In this document: in pieces, positions 9,370 to 18,297 of the stretch | How the letters are laid out: the number at the start of each line of letters is the position of its first letter | Numbering within the stretch: position 1 is the first letter of the stretch | Source of the DNA: Litoribacterium kuwaitense | Lineage (GTDB): Bacteria; Bacillota; Bacilli; Bacillales; DSM-28697 | Assembly (NCBI RefSeq): GCF_011058155.1 | Contig: NZ_JAALFC010000006.1 | Location: 1 to 64,000 of the forward strand | Length of the DNA stretch: 64,000 nucleotides | Direction of reading: 5' to 3' | Translations under genes and position numbers: made by a program | Notes under the pieces: model-generated | Seen by the model: only the letters and a program-made list of their open reading frames with translations | The model's database searches: none | What the model was told of the DNA's origin: nothing

Positions 9370-10988
9370 CTTTCTAGTGCCTCCTCAAGCGTTAAAATGT
9401 CTTTTGCATAGGGCTGCAGGGCGCGGTGAATTGCCGTTGTATAAAATGCATTATCCGTAAGCACCTCAGTGGGCGACCCCTCTAACAATAGACGCTGGGC
9501 AAATATCATAGTGCAGCGATCAGCAGTCCGCGCTGCAAATTCGATATCATGTGTAGAAAAAAGCACTGCTGTTCCATTCTCCGCCCATTTTTTTAGGAGC
9601 ATATGAAACTGTTTCTTTTCCGCATGATCCAGTCCCTTTGTCGGTTCATCTAAAAGGACGACCTCGGGCTCCCGCAGAGAAAGGCAGGCAAGCGCCACCT
9701 TTTGCATTTCACCACCACTCAAATCAAAAGGATGCCGATACAAAAGAGGACGTAGGCAATAAAGGTCGATCGTTTGTTCAATATCGACCACCGAATGATT
9801 GCTTGAGCTGGCGTTTTGTAATTCTTGAAGAACGGTGTCTTCACTAAAATAAAACGCAGGCTGTTGCGGTAAAAATGCCAGCCGTTCGTAGAGAGAGGAT
9901 TTATAGTGTTTTAAAGGCTTAGCGTGTAGCAAGAGGCGCCCGGAATTAGGTTTTTCTATGCCCGCCAACAGTTTCAACAACGTCGTTTTCCCTGAACCAT
10001 TCCCGCCTAAAAGTGCCGTGATCTCCCCTTTATGAAGTGAGAGAGAGCAATCTGTTAGGATGGGTTCTGATGTCTTGTAGGAAAAATCAAGATGAGACGC
10101 ACGCATAAGGATCTTTTTCTGGGTACGATCGTGTTTGTCGGTGGACGGTGGCTGAATGGTGGGCGGTTTTTTATGAAGCCACCTCCGTGCATCACGCACA
10201 TGGAGCGGTGGGTTACCTTCATTTTGGTTTGTCGCCAAGTAGAGTTGCGTAACGTCGGGCAGATAAGCAGCAGCCAAATGATTTTTCGACATCTCTGTCT
10301 GTTTAACGAAATCTATTGGTCGCCCTTGAAAAATGAGCCTGCTCTCTTCCATCATCCACAGCTGATCGGCAACGCTAAAAAGGTCTTGATAGCGATGCTC
10401 GGAAATCATGACAGTGAGCCCCAATTCTCGATGAATCTGTTGTAAAAGAGAAAGGAAGTGTTTTGCTGAGACTGGATCGAGTTGCGATGTAGGTTCGTCC
10501 AATAATAAAACACGCGGACGGAGCATTAGGATTGAGCCAAGGGCGACCCGTTGCTTTTCCCCGTTGGAAAGGGAGTGCACTTGCCGCCCGAGCAATGGCT
10601 GTAACTGCAAATAATATGATATTTCCGCCATCCGTTTTCGAATGGTGAGCGAATCAATGCCGACATTTTCCGCTGAAAAAGCAAGCTCTTGAGCGACCTC
10701 ATCCATGACAATTTGCCGATCGGGGTCTTGGAAGACCATACCTACGAACTGAGCTAGCTCTCGCTTAGACAATGTATGTACAGGTCGTCCATCCACGAAA
10801 GAAGAACCAGAAAAGCTCCCTACAGGTAAAAGGGAGGGCAGCCATTGCTTAAGTAATGTTGTCTTCCCGGACCCCGTTGCCCCGAGCAAGAGAACGAAGT
10901 CACCTTCCTTGATTTCACCAGTGGCCCGGTCAAGCGAAGCCCTCGTTTCGTTTCCGAAGAAAAATGAACGATTGGTTAACGTAAGCAT
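9360..10988 (-). CDS. Fused ECF transporter ATPase (EcfA-EcfA')
   Basis: About 542 residues with two ABC domains in one chain. Domain 1 has Walker A GATGSGKTTLL, signature LSNGEKQRVALGSIL and Walker B LLLDEPTSQLD. Domain 2 has Walker A GGNGSGKTTLL, signature LSGGEMQKVALACL and Walker B VLLDEPTKGLD. Many Firmicutes carry two separate EcfA genes; here they are fused, as in dedicated group I ECF systems. ATG 10988 is favoured over TTG 10994 because AAAGGAGG is then eight bases upstream. It overlaps ecfT. Confidence 0.92.
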   Translation of the reverse strand: MLTLTNRSFFFGNETRASLDRATGEIKEGDFVLLLGATGSGKTTLLKQWLPSLLPVGSFSGSSFVDGRPVHTLSKRELAQFVGMVFQDPDRQIVMDEVAQELAFSAENVGIDSLTIRKRMAEISYYLQLQPLLGRQVHSLSNGEKQRVALGSILMLRPRVLLLDEPTSQLDPVSAKHFLSLLQQIHRELGLTVMISEHRYQDLFSVADQLWMMEESRLIFQGRPIDFVKQTEMSKNHLAAAYLPDVTQLYLATNQNEGNPPLHVRDARRWLHKKPPTIQPPSTDKHDRTQKKILMRASHLDFSYKTSEPILTDCSLSLHKGEITALLGGNGSGKTTLLKLLAGIEKPNSGRLLLHAKPLKHYKSSLYERLAFLPQQPAFYFSEDTVLQELQNASSSNHSVVDIEQTIDLYCLRPLLYRHPFDLSGGEMQKVALACLSLREPEVVLLDEPTKGLDHAEKKQFHMLLKKWAENGTAVLFSTHDIEFAARTADRCTMIFAQRLLLEGSPTEVLTDNAFYTTAIHRALQPYAKDILTLEEALERWA

Positions 10989-11875
10989 TGCCAAAGCCTC
11001 CTTTCAGCAGCAAGTGGACAAAGAATATAAAAGATGCCGCAAGCCAATGCGGATAGATCAATGAACGATAACGATAGCGGCTCTGCTGCGGGAGATAGTG
11101 TCAGTTGGGCACCATCAGAGAGAACGAGTGCCAGATAAAAGAGCAACAATAGTCCAGTGCTCAAGGTCCAATAAAGGTCAAGCTTTTTCCAAATGTATGG
11201 GTTGTAGCTTGTTCGCGGACCAGAACCATACCCACGGACATTCATCGCATCAGCCATCACAATGGCTTTTTCCAATGCGTGCTGTGCCATTGCGGTAAAC
11301 ACTTGCAGCTGTCCGGAACGATGGTGTAAACGACGCCACGATGTGCTCGATTTTGTTTTTTGGACTTTATAAAACGATAAAAGCTCATTTTTGTATAAAG
11401 GGATGAGTCGTAAAGCAGATACGATCAACATCGCAAATGTCGGGGACAATTTCCCGATGATCGAGAGCCACTTACTAGGGGTGAGACTCGCTGTCATGAG
11501 AAGAAAAACAAGAACAGTCATCCAAAAGGATATCCCCATCCGCAGTCCGTAAAGGACAGCTTCCCATGTAATCGGGCGATCACCGAGATAAAAAAGCACG
11601 ACTGTTCCACGTTGAGAGGTCAATGGATTAAGCAATATGATGAATATCGCCGGAATGCTCGTGGCAAGAAGCAGAGAAAGACTTCGCCGCCCGTGATAAA
11701 AAATGACGATAAAAAAAAGAAATAGTCCTAAAAGACTAAGGACAATTGGGTGGCTTGTGCTAAAGCTCATGGTCAGTAAGCCAAGGCCGTAGCATAAAAC
11801 CGCAACAGGGTGCAGTTCTTGATAGCCGCCCGTTTTTAGGAAGAAGGGTCTGGAAGAACGGTCGTATACACCCAC
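10976..11875 (-). CDS. ECF transporter transmembrane (T) component
   Basis: A roughly 290-residue membrane protein with several hydrophobic helices and the coupling-helix motif ADAMNVRGYGSG, corresponding to the arginine motif by which EcfT contacts the ATPases. It links the ATPase dimer to the S component. The open frame overlaps the upstream lipoprotein gene by 40 bases, and no good ribosome binding site precedes GTG 11875, so the true start may be a few codons downstream. Confidence 0.85.
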   Translation of the reverse strand: MGVYDRSSRPFFLKTGGYQELHPVAVLCYGLGLLTMSFSTSHPIVLSLLGLFLFFIVIFYHGRRSLSLLLATSIPAIFIILLNPLTSQRGTVVLFYLGDRPITWEAVLYGLRMGISFWMTVLVFLLMTASLTPSKWLSIIGKLSPTFAMLIVSALRLIPLYKNELLSFYKVQKTKSSTSWRRLHHRSGQLQVFTAMAQHALEKAIVMADAMNVRGYGSGPRTSYNPYIWKKLDLYWTLSTGLLLLFYLALVLSDGAQLTLSPAAEPLSLSFIDLSALACGIFYILCPLAAERRLWQCLR

Positions 11876-12582
11876 TCGATCACATCTCCTTCTCTTACTT
11901 CGTAAGCCCCCGCACTTTTAGAAGCGAGCTTTCCATTGACACGGTAAATCCAGCCGCTTTGTGGCCCATGGTCAAATTCATATACGTTTTGAATCCCTTG
12001 GACGTATGCAAAAGGACCAGCCCCTTCGTATTCGATCGGGATGCGTTCTTCCTTTGCCTGTGTGATAAGAATATCTAATACGGTATCTCCTTCATCTATA
12101 GCGACTTCATGTGCAGATAGAATTGAAGCATCAACACCTTGAATCGTCAAAGAAACGGTTGTTTGCTTTTGCTCAGACGCTTCTGGTTGTGGGTCAGGCT
12201 CTGATGCCTTCTGTTCAGGAGCTGATACCAGCGGGGGTTCGGCTCGTTCTTCTGAAGACGGCGTATTTTCTCTGCTATGAGAAGTAGAAGGTGTCGGCTC
12301 CGAGGGGGCATCTTGATCAGATTCATTTGCTTCATCGTCTTTTTCTACTGTCTGAGTTTCAGGCTTTGGGGCGACAGCATCTTGTTCAGAAGGGAGTGCT
12401 GGCTCAATGTCCACAAGTGGCTGAGTTCTTAAGATGTCTCCGCTCTTCTTCGTTTTTTGTTCAGCTCGATCAGCAGCCAGCTGTGCAGGTGTTGCTTCTG
12501 AGAGGTCTGCCGGTTGGCAGGCTGCCAGTAGCAGCGTAAGCCATGTAAAAATAAGAAAAAAACGAACGTTTTTGCGCCACAT
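11836..12582 (-). CDS. DUF4430-domain lipoprotein, putative ligand-capture protein
   Basis: A 248-residue protein with a lipoprotein signal peptide (lipobox LLAAC, cysteine near residue 22) and an acidic, Pro/Glu/Ser/Thr-rich linker to about residue 140. A C-terminal DUF4430-type domain contains GDTVLDILI, GPQSGWIYRVNGK and REGDVIEWVY. DUF4430 is the fold of the C-terminal beta domain of transcobalamin and intrinsic factor. Anchored in the membrane beside the ECF genes, it could pass ligand to the S component (inference). ATG 12582 follows AAGGAGTG by eight bases. Confidence 0.8.
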   Translation of the reverse strand: MWRKNVRFFLIFTWLTLLLAACQPADLSEATPAQLAADRAEQKTKKSGDILRTQPLVDIEPALPSEQDAVAPKPETQTVEKDDEANESDQDAPSEPTPSTSHSRENTPSSEERAEPPLVSAPEQKASEPDPQPEASEQKQTTVSLTIQGVDASILSAHEVAIDEGDTVLDILITQAKEERIPIEYEGAGPFAYVQGIQNVYEFDHGPQSGWIYRVNGKLASKSAGAYEVREGDVIEWVYTTVLPDPSS

Positions 12583-12631
12583 TAGCGGTCACTCCTTTTC
12601 AAAAAGACTTACAGGAACATCGTGTGATCGT

Positions 12632-12657
12632 AAAAAAAGAGGGCGCATAGAGCGCCC
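12632..12657 (-). terminator. Intrinsic terminator between the SLH protein gene and the ECF genes
   Basis: On the minus strand GGGCGC-TCTAT-GCGCCC is followed by CTTTTTTT (plus-strand A run at 633-639 of the 12 kb block). It lies between the surface-protein stop and the lipoprotein start, so it probably reduces ECF transcription relative to the surface protein. Confidence 0.75.
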
Positions 12658-12667
12658 AAACGGAAGA

Positions 12668-14815
12668 CTAAGGGGTGGCATGCATCCATTTATCGATGCG
12701 ATCAACGATAACAGCAGCCGATTCCCGCGAAACATCCTCGTGCGGGTGAAAGGCATTACCGTCTCCCTTTAGCAGTCCGGCGGCTGTTAAAGAATAAACA
12801 GCGTCACGTGCGTTTGTCCAAATGCGATCTTCGTCAATGTATGAATTGGCATCCTCGTACTCAGGGATTGAAAGCATTCGGTCTATTATCAGAGCGAGCT
12901 CTTGTCTCGATATGGCCTGCTTAGGCAAAAACTGACCTTCGTTATTCCCTTGAATCCACCCTTTTTGATAGGCGGCTGCAACAGCGGAATACGAGGGTGT
13001 GCGTGACTCGACATCAGTAAATGGCTCAGTCACCTCAGTTGTTTGTACGTCAACATCCATTACGTTAATGAATAACTGAACAGCTTCCGCTCTCGTGACA
13101 GATTTATCAGGCAGGAACGCTTCCGTTTCAGCTACGGTGTCCATCCATCCATGTTCAACGGCAGTCGTTACAGACTCAAAAGCATACGGTTCAATCCATA
13201 GCGCATCTGGAAAGGCAGGAGACGTATCGGAAAACGGTTCAGCTGTAAAGGATAGTGGTGTCGGTGCGATCTGTGGCAGGTCGGATTCAGCACCAGACTG
13301 TGCACGTCCTGTAAAAAGGTCAGCCTCAACATTTGAAAACACGGCGATTCCATGCTCATTTGTTTTTTCGGTTTGTCCATTCAGTTGAACGTCCACTTGA
13401 GCAGCCGGGCTCGTTGTTTCGCGTGCGATTCCTTGTTGGTCATAGGTTACGATCATCTTTTCAAGTGCAATGGCTAAAGTATTTTCTTCGATCATCGCAA
13501 ATGAATAGTCACTCACTGGTTGAACACCAAATCCGCCATAATAAAACTGGACAACATCACCTTCGTGCAAGACATCGGTTGATCCTGCACCTACATTTGG
13601 AATAAACGTTTTTCCATCACGAGTTATTGTAAATTGCCATCCGGCATTGCTATCGTAAGTTCCCGCCTCAAGACCGTCGACCGCCGACAGGTAGGGACCA
13701 AACGCAGTGTCTTCAATTTGATAAGAGACCGACTGCTTAGTGAGTAACTGTTCAAAGCCATCGATTGGAGTGGACGCATTCACATCCATAGAGAGCCACT
13801 CATTTCCTGGCAGTGCAACAGAGACCGTCACGGGAAGCCCAGACTGTCGATCCTCGTTTCGTGTCTCACCTTCTTCTGTCGGCTTTGTAGCAGAAGCATC
13901 CGTACGCTGTTCTAATAAGTCATTGTATATTAGACCACTGCCAGTGTTGACGTATGCATCGTATGCCATTAAGGCATGGAACGCATCTTTCGTAGCTAAA
14001 GCATTGCTGTCTTGATATTCATGATTCCAAAAAAATGTTCCATCTTCCAGCGCATAGCTTAATAAAGCGTCAATGAGTGTCGTTCCTTCAGAAGCAGTAT
14101 AGTCACTGCCTGCTGGGTCAATCCCATTTGCGCTTAACGCAATGATGAGCTGGGCGACTGAGTTACTGTTATCAGGAATCGAACCTTCAAAAGCCGATGC
14201 AGCTTTTGCTAAGGCGCGTTGAACTTCAGGATAAGCTTCCGTATTGTAAGGTGCTAAGGCTGTCATGACGACAGTTGACATATCCGGCTGAAATCCAGGC
14301 CATAATCCGTCTTCGGTTTGCTGCTCGAGTAGAGCATCAATCAGCCAGCCTCTGTCAATGCCTGTCTCAGGTGTGTAAGACCCGCTGTCTAGCGCGATCA
14401 GCGTCCAGGCTAGTTCGTTCACACCTGCAGTGTAATAGGATTGATCGAAGCCGACTAAATGATCGACTAAGCCGTCATAAGCAGGTGCAGAAGCATCCTC
14501 GCCAGCGGCAGACAATCCAGTCACAATGCGGGCGACAGATGTCGGTTTGGTCGGCCATGGTTCTTCTCTTGATTGATGATTTTTTATGTATTCAACATCT
14601 GGTGCCGAATCAATAAACGACCTGTGTAAACTTGACCAGTCATCGGGGGTGTCAACGTTCTCCTCATAATATGCTTTCGTTTTTGCAAGCTGCTCAAGAG
14701 CAGTCGGCGTAGGTTGTGCGGATACAGTTGAACTGGCGCAAAGTAAAATGAAAATGGTCAACCAAAAACGTATCATTGATAAATGTTGAAGCTTTCGGTG
14801 TTTTTTCTGCATCAC
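12668..14815 (-). CDS. Surface-anchored transcobalamin-like protein: helical repeats, DUF4430, three SLH domains
   Basis: A secreted protein of about 715 residues. The signal peptide has a basic start and the core FWLTIFILLCASSTVSA. Residues 50-290 show prenyltransferase/squalene-cyclase-like helical repeats (GIDRGWLIDALLEQQTEDG, TTLIDALLSYALEDGTF, ending in KDAFHALMAYDAYV). A DUF4430 domain follows (SNAGWQFTITRDGK, HEGDVVQFYYGGF). After a short carboxypeptidase-like beta segment come three SLH domains (VTRAEAVQLFINVM, ISRQELALIIDRML, VSRESAAVIVDRI) that tether it to the wall. Alpha-barrel plus DUF4430 is the architecture of cobalamin carriers such as intrinsic factor. GTG 14815 or ATG 14812 fits AAAGGAG best. 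Confidence 0.8.
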   Translation of the reverse strand: MMQKKHRKLQHLSMIRFWLTIFILLCASSTVSAQPTPTALEQLAKTKAYYEENVDTPDDWSSLHRSFIDSAPDVEYIKNHQSREEPWPTKPTSVARIVTGLSAAGEDASAPAYDGLVDHLVGFDQSYYTAGVNELAWTLIALDSGSYTPETGIDRGWLIDALLEQQTEDGLWPGFQPDMSTVVMTALAPYNTEAYPEVQRALAKAASAFEGSIPDNSNSVAQLIIALSANGIDPAGSDYTASEGTTLIDALLSYALEDGTFFWNHEYQDSNALATKDAFHALMAYDAYVNTGSGLIYNDLLEQRTDASATKPTEEGETRNEDRQSGLPVTVSVALPGNEWLSMDVNASTPIDGFEQLLTKQSVSYQIEDTAFGPYLSAVDGLEAGTYDSNAGWQFTITRDGKTFIPNVGAGSTDVLHEGDVVQFYYGGFGVQPVSDYSFAMIEENTLAIALEKMIVTYDQQGIARETTSPAAQVDVQLNGQTEKTNEHGIAVFSNVEADLFTGRAQSGAESDLPQIAPTPLSFTAEPFSDTSPAFPDALWIEPYAFESVTTAVEHGWMDTVAETEAFLPDKSVTRAEAVQLFINVMDVDVQTTEVTEPFTDVESRTPSYSAVAAAYQKGWIQGNNEGQFLPKQAISRQELALIIDRMLSIPEYEDANSYIDEDRIWTNARDAVYSLTAAGLLKGDGNAFHPHEDVSRESAAVIVDRIDKWMHATP

Positions 14816-14938
14816 AAACATGTCTCCTTTCAAAATGTGTACATATAAAAAAGCCGTCACTCATGTCTTGCAAAAGTAAACGTGCCAGATGAATCGTGCT
14901 TGATGGAATGGGTTTAATCGTTTTATTGAGGTTAATCG

Positions 14939-15283
14939 GTGAAAATAAAAATACAGTTTAAAATATATGCTTGTTGCAACACTCCAAGTCCAGCAAGACA
15001 CATTTTATCCTACATGAAAAGTACAAATGCGTCTATTAAGATTTCTCGGATTTTACACACGAAAAACACGGCTGAAGCACGTGCCATCATTTTTGCAGAG
15101 TGCAAAAAAGAGGTGGTCAGCCAAAGGTTAGGGAAGGGTACAGGGAATATCAAGTTTTCGGGCAAAGATCAAAGGGATGTTGATTTATATTTCAGTGTGA
15201 AAGATGCGCTTTACGCGCGGATATCAACAATAGAGCAACATAAGGAAAAAGGAAGGAGAAAACAAACAACAAGAGACAAATGA
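14939..15283 (+). CDS. Hypothetical basic protein (weak)
   Basis: A 114-residue frame with no family I recognise; the C-terminal half is lysine- and arginine-rich. GTG 14939 follows GAGG at a proper distance, which is the only positive evidence. It is divergent from the SLH surface-protein gene. It may instead be random coding potential in a 490-base intergenic region. Confidence 0.25.
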   Translation: MKIKIQFKIYACCNTPSPARHILSYMKSTNASIKISRILHTKNTAEARAIIFAECKKEVVSQRLGKGTGNIKFSGKDQRDVDLYFSVKDALYARISTIEQHKEKGRRKQTTRDK

Positions 15284-15346
15284 TCGGCAGCAAAATTCGT
15301 TACAATGAAGGTAAAACGTGTCATCCATGAAAGGAAGTGTTGTTGT

Positions 15347-16509
15347 ATGGAATTGGTAAATGTCGGTGTGATTGGACTTGGCAATATGGGAGCTGTTCAC
15401 GCACAGTACCTCAATGATGGTGCGATTGAAGGCGCAAACTTAACGGCTGTCTCTGATGTGAACAAGGAGCGCATTCGCTGGGCTGATGGTGCTTTAGGTG
15501 AGCGTGTAAACACATATGATTCAGCCGAAGAGTTGATAGAGTCAGGTAAGGTTGATGCAGTATTAATCGCAACGCCACATTACAGCCACCCAGAGATAGC
15601 AAAAAAGCTTTTCAACATGGGCTCCACGTTTTGTTAGAAAAGCCTGCAGGTGTCTATACGAAGGTTGTACGAGAAATGAATGAGGAAGCTAAAAAGAGTG
15701 GCAAAGTGTTTAGTATGATGTACAATCAGCGCACAAATCCTCTTTATCAAAAACTTCGAGACTTAATTCAGTCTGGGGAGCTAGGAGAAATCAAACGAAC
15801 CAACTGGATCATCACCGACTGGTATCGTCCCCAAAGCTACTACGATTCAGGGGGCTGGCGCGCTACTTGGGCTGGAGAAGGAGGAGGCGTGCTGTTAAAC
15901 CAAGACCCTCACCAACTCGACTTGTGGCAATGGACGACAGGACTCATGCCAAAACGCGTACGATCCTTTTGCGGATTTGGAAAATTTCATGATATTGAAG
16001 TTGAAGATGATGTCACCGCCTATGTGGAATACGAAAACGGAGCCACCGGACTGTTTGTTACATCCACTGGTGAAGCACCAGGCACAAATCGATTTGAAAT
16101 TTCTGCGAACAATGGGAAGGTCGTTGTGGAAAATAATCAATTAATTTTTCACCGGCTGCGCGTACCTGAGCGTCAATTTAATGCCGAGCATACAGGTGGA
16201 TTCGGAGCCCCAGAATGTTGGGAAATTAATATTCCCGTTCGCGGAGAAACGACAGGTCATCAAGGCATCACGCAAAATTGGATTTCTTCCATTCGGACAG
16301 GCAGCCCGTTGCTTGCCCCAGGTGAGGAAGGTATTCACGGCTTAGAAATTTCCAATGCCATCCATTTATCGAGCTGGCTTGATGATTGGGTCGAGCTACC
16401 GATCGATGAAGAGTTGTATTATCAAAAGCTCCAAGAAGCAGTTCTTCAATCTGATACTAAAAAGGAACCGACGCACCAAAAAACTTTAAATGTCAAGGGA
16501 ACCCATTAA
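15347..16509 (+). CDS. Gfo/Idh/MocA-family oxidoreductase (frameshifted)
   Basis: An NAD(P)-dependent oxidoreductase acting on sugars, inositols or related compounds. N-terminal Rossmann motif VGVIGLGNMGAVHAQYL; the catalytic EKPAG motif follows, then GGVLLNQDPHQLDLWQW of the C-terminal domain. The frame breaks after IAKK: the A run at 15601-15606 has six A and a seventh gives AFQHGLHVLLEKPAG, the standard family sequence. I infer one missing base. ATG 15347 follows AAAGGAAG by about ten bases. Followed after nine bases by a second Gfo/Idh gene, probably the same operon. Confidence 0.88.
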
Positions 16510-16518
16510 AAGGAGGTC

Positions 16519-17625
16519 ATGATCGGTGCAAAAAATGATGGAATGAACTATGCACCCGTTGGCAAAACAGAGCCTGTCGTCCAGCAAGGAGAATTTGTCT
16601 TTTCAGTGATTGGCTTAAATCATGGCCATATCTATGGGATGTGCAATGGACTTTTAGAGGCTGGTGCGACGTTGAAATCAGTGTACGATCCTGATCCTCG
16701 GCTAGTGGAGGCGTTTCAGGAAAGACATCCAACGGTGCAAATCGCAAAAGCTGAGGAGGACATTTTACAAGACGGTGAAGTAAAGCTTATCGCTGGAGCT
16801 AAAATTACATCAGAACGTGCTGCTTTAGGGATGCGGGTGATGGATCACGGTAAAGATTATTTTACGGACAAAGCCCCCTTTACGACATTGACTCAGCTTG
16901 AGGAGGCGCGTGCCAAGGCAAAAGCGACCGGCCAAAAATATATGGTCTACTACAGTGAACGACTTCATGTGGAAAGTGCCATTCATGCCGGCCATTTAAT
17001 TGAGGATGGAGCGATTGGTCGTGTCATTCAAGTGATTGGCACAGGTCCACATAGATTGAACGCACAGTCACGACCAGACTGGTTCTTTAATCATTCACAA
17101 TATGGCGGCATCTTATGTGATATCGGCAGTCATCAAGTCGAGCAGTTCTTGCATTTTTCCGGCGCTCGTGGAGGGAAGGTGCTGCATAGTAAAGTGGGTA
17201 ATTATGCAAACCCAGACTATCCTGAATTAGAGGATTTTGGTGATGCAACGATTGTTGCAGATAATGGAGCGACCAATTATTTCCGCGTAGACTGGTTTAC
17301 GCCCGACGGTTTGTCTACATGGGGAGATGGCAGAACGTTTATCTTAGGAGAAAAAGGGACGATCGAGCTCCGAAAATATATCGACATTGCAAGGTCTGCT
17401 AATGGGGATCAGCTGTTCCTTGCCAATCATGAAGGGGAATTCCATATGGACCTTAAAGGAAAAGTAGGGTTTCCATTTTTCGGTCAATTGATATTAGATG
17501 TGCTGAATCGCACTGAACGTGCGATGACTCAGGAGCATGCCTTTTTAGCTGCTGAGCTTTCCTTAAAGGCTCAAGAACAAGCGATTCATATTCAAAAAGA
17601 GGCTCAATCGCTCATCAATTCATAA
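16519..17625 (+). CDS. Gfo/Idh/MocA-family oxidoreductase
   Basis: A 368-residue protein with an N-terminal Rossmann-like region (FSVIGLNHGHIYGM), the TDKAPF segment in place of the usual EKP catalytic lysine motif, and a C-terminal domain (GGILCDIGSHQVEQFLHFSG). It is co-directional with and adjacent to another Gfo/Idh gene, suggesting consecutive oxidation or epimerisation steps on one carbohydrate; the substrate is unknown. AGGAGG is only two bases from ATG 16519, so the downstream ATG 16543 is a possible alternative. Confidence 0.85.
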   Translation: MIGAKNDGMNYAPVGKTEPVVQQGEFVFSVIGLNHGHIYGMCNGLLEAGATLKSVYDPDPRLVEAFQERHPTVQIAKAEEDILQDGEVKLIAGAKITSERAALGMRVMDHGKDYFTDKAPFTTLTQLEEARAKAKATGQKYMVYYSERLHVESAIHAGHLIEDGAIGRVIQVIGTGPHRLNAQSRPDWFFNHSQYGGILCDIGSHQVEQFLHFSGARGGKVLHSKVGNYANPDYPELEDFGDATIVADNGATNYFRVDWFTPDGLSTWGDGRTFILGEKGTIELRKYIDIARSANGDQLFLANHEGEFHMDLKGKVGFPFFGQLILDVLNRTERAMTQEHAFLAAELSLKAQEQAIHIQKEAQSLINS

Positions 17626-17885
17626 CCGTCGTTTGAAGAAGAAAAAATAAACAGCTCTCCTATTTGTTTGTTAATCTTGATCGTATGTTTCGCAGGGCTA
17701 TAAGCGAAAGGTCCGCATATAGTCTATGAAGGAACTAGTGAAAAGAGGCGGATGAGCGTGTTTTCTATAGGTTGGGCCATCGTCTTATGTTACGGTGGCT
17801 CTTTTTTATAATATGAATGAACTTCATTGAAATGGTTGGACATTATAGATATGCTTAACGTAAATCTGTGGTAGGGGGAAGAGGA

Positions 17886-18269
17886 ATGATTGAGTTGCAA
17901 TCAATTCACCATGTTTCATTGGTCGTCACAAATATGGATGATGCCCGTGAGTTTTATGAAAAAAAGCTAGGACTAAAACCACAGGATGACCGCCCTGACT
18001 TTGGCTTTCCTGGGGCGTGGTATACGATCGGAAGCCAACAGCTCCATTTAATTAATGCGAATGATGGGCGGAGTCTGCGGGGGACGAATGACATTGATAG
18101 TAGAGATGGGCATGTCGCGTTTCGTGTGCAATCGATAGCGGCATTGCTTCAGCATCTCGAAGATACGAATGTACCGTATTTAGATCGACCGAATAATAAG
18201 ACGCCTTGGCATCAAGTGTATGTGACAGATCCTTCTGGGAATGTCATTGAGTTTAATGCCCCACGCTAA
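17886..18269 (+). CDS. VOC-superfamily (glyoxalase/dioxygenase-like) protein
   Basis: A 127-residue protein with two beta-alpha-beta-beta-beta units. The metal-binding pattern is visible as SIHHVSLVVTNMDDAREFY (His), QQLHLI (His), DGHVAFRV (His) and DPSGNVIEFNAP (Glu). VOC proteins include glyoxalases, ring-cleavage dioxygenases and antibiotic-resistance enzymes; the reaction cannot be assigned. ATG 17886 is preferred over the upstream ORF start because GGGGGAAGAGG precedes it. The transporter 28 bases downstream is probably cotranscribed. Confidence 0.8.
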   Translation: MIELQSIHHVSLVVTNMDDAREFYEKKLGLKPQDDRPDFGFPGAWYTIGSQQLHLINANDGRSLRGTNDIDSRDGHVAFRVQSIAALLQHLEDTNVPYLDRPNNKTPWHQVYVTDPSGNVIEFNAPR

Positions 18270-18297
18270 AACTGAAGGATAAGAAGGACGTGCAATT

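Noticed and set aside
14816..15346. Cobalamin riboswitch upstream of the transcobalamin-like gene
   Set aside because: I looked on the minus strand for the B12 box and the flanking conserved elements and found none.
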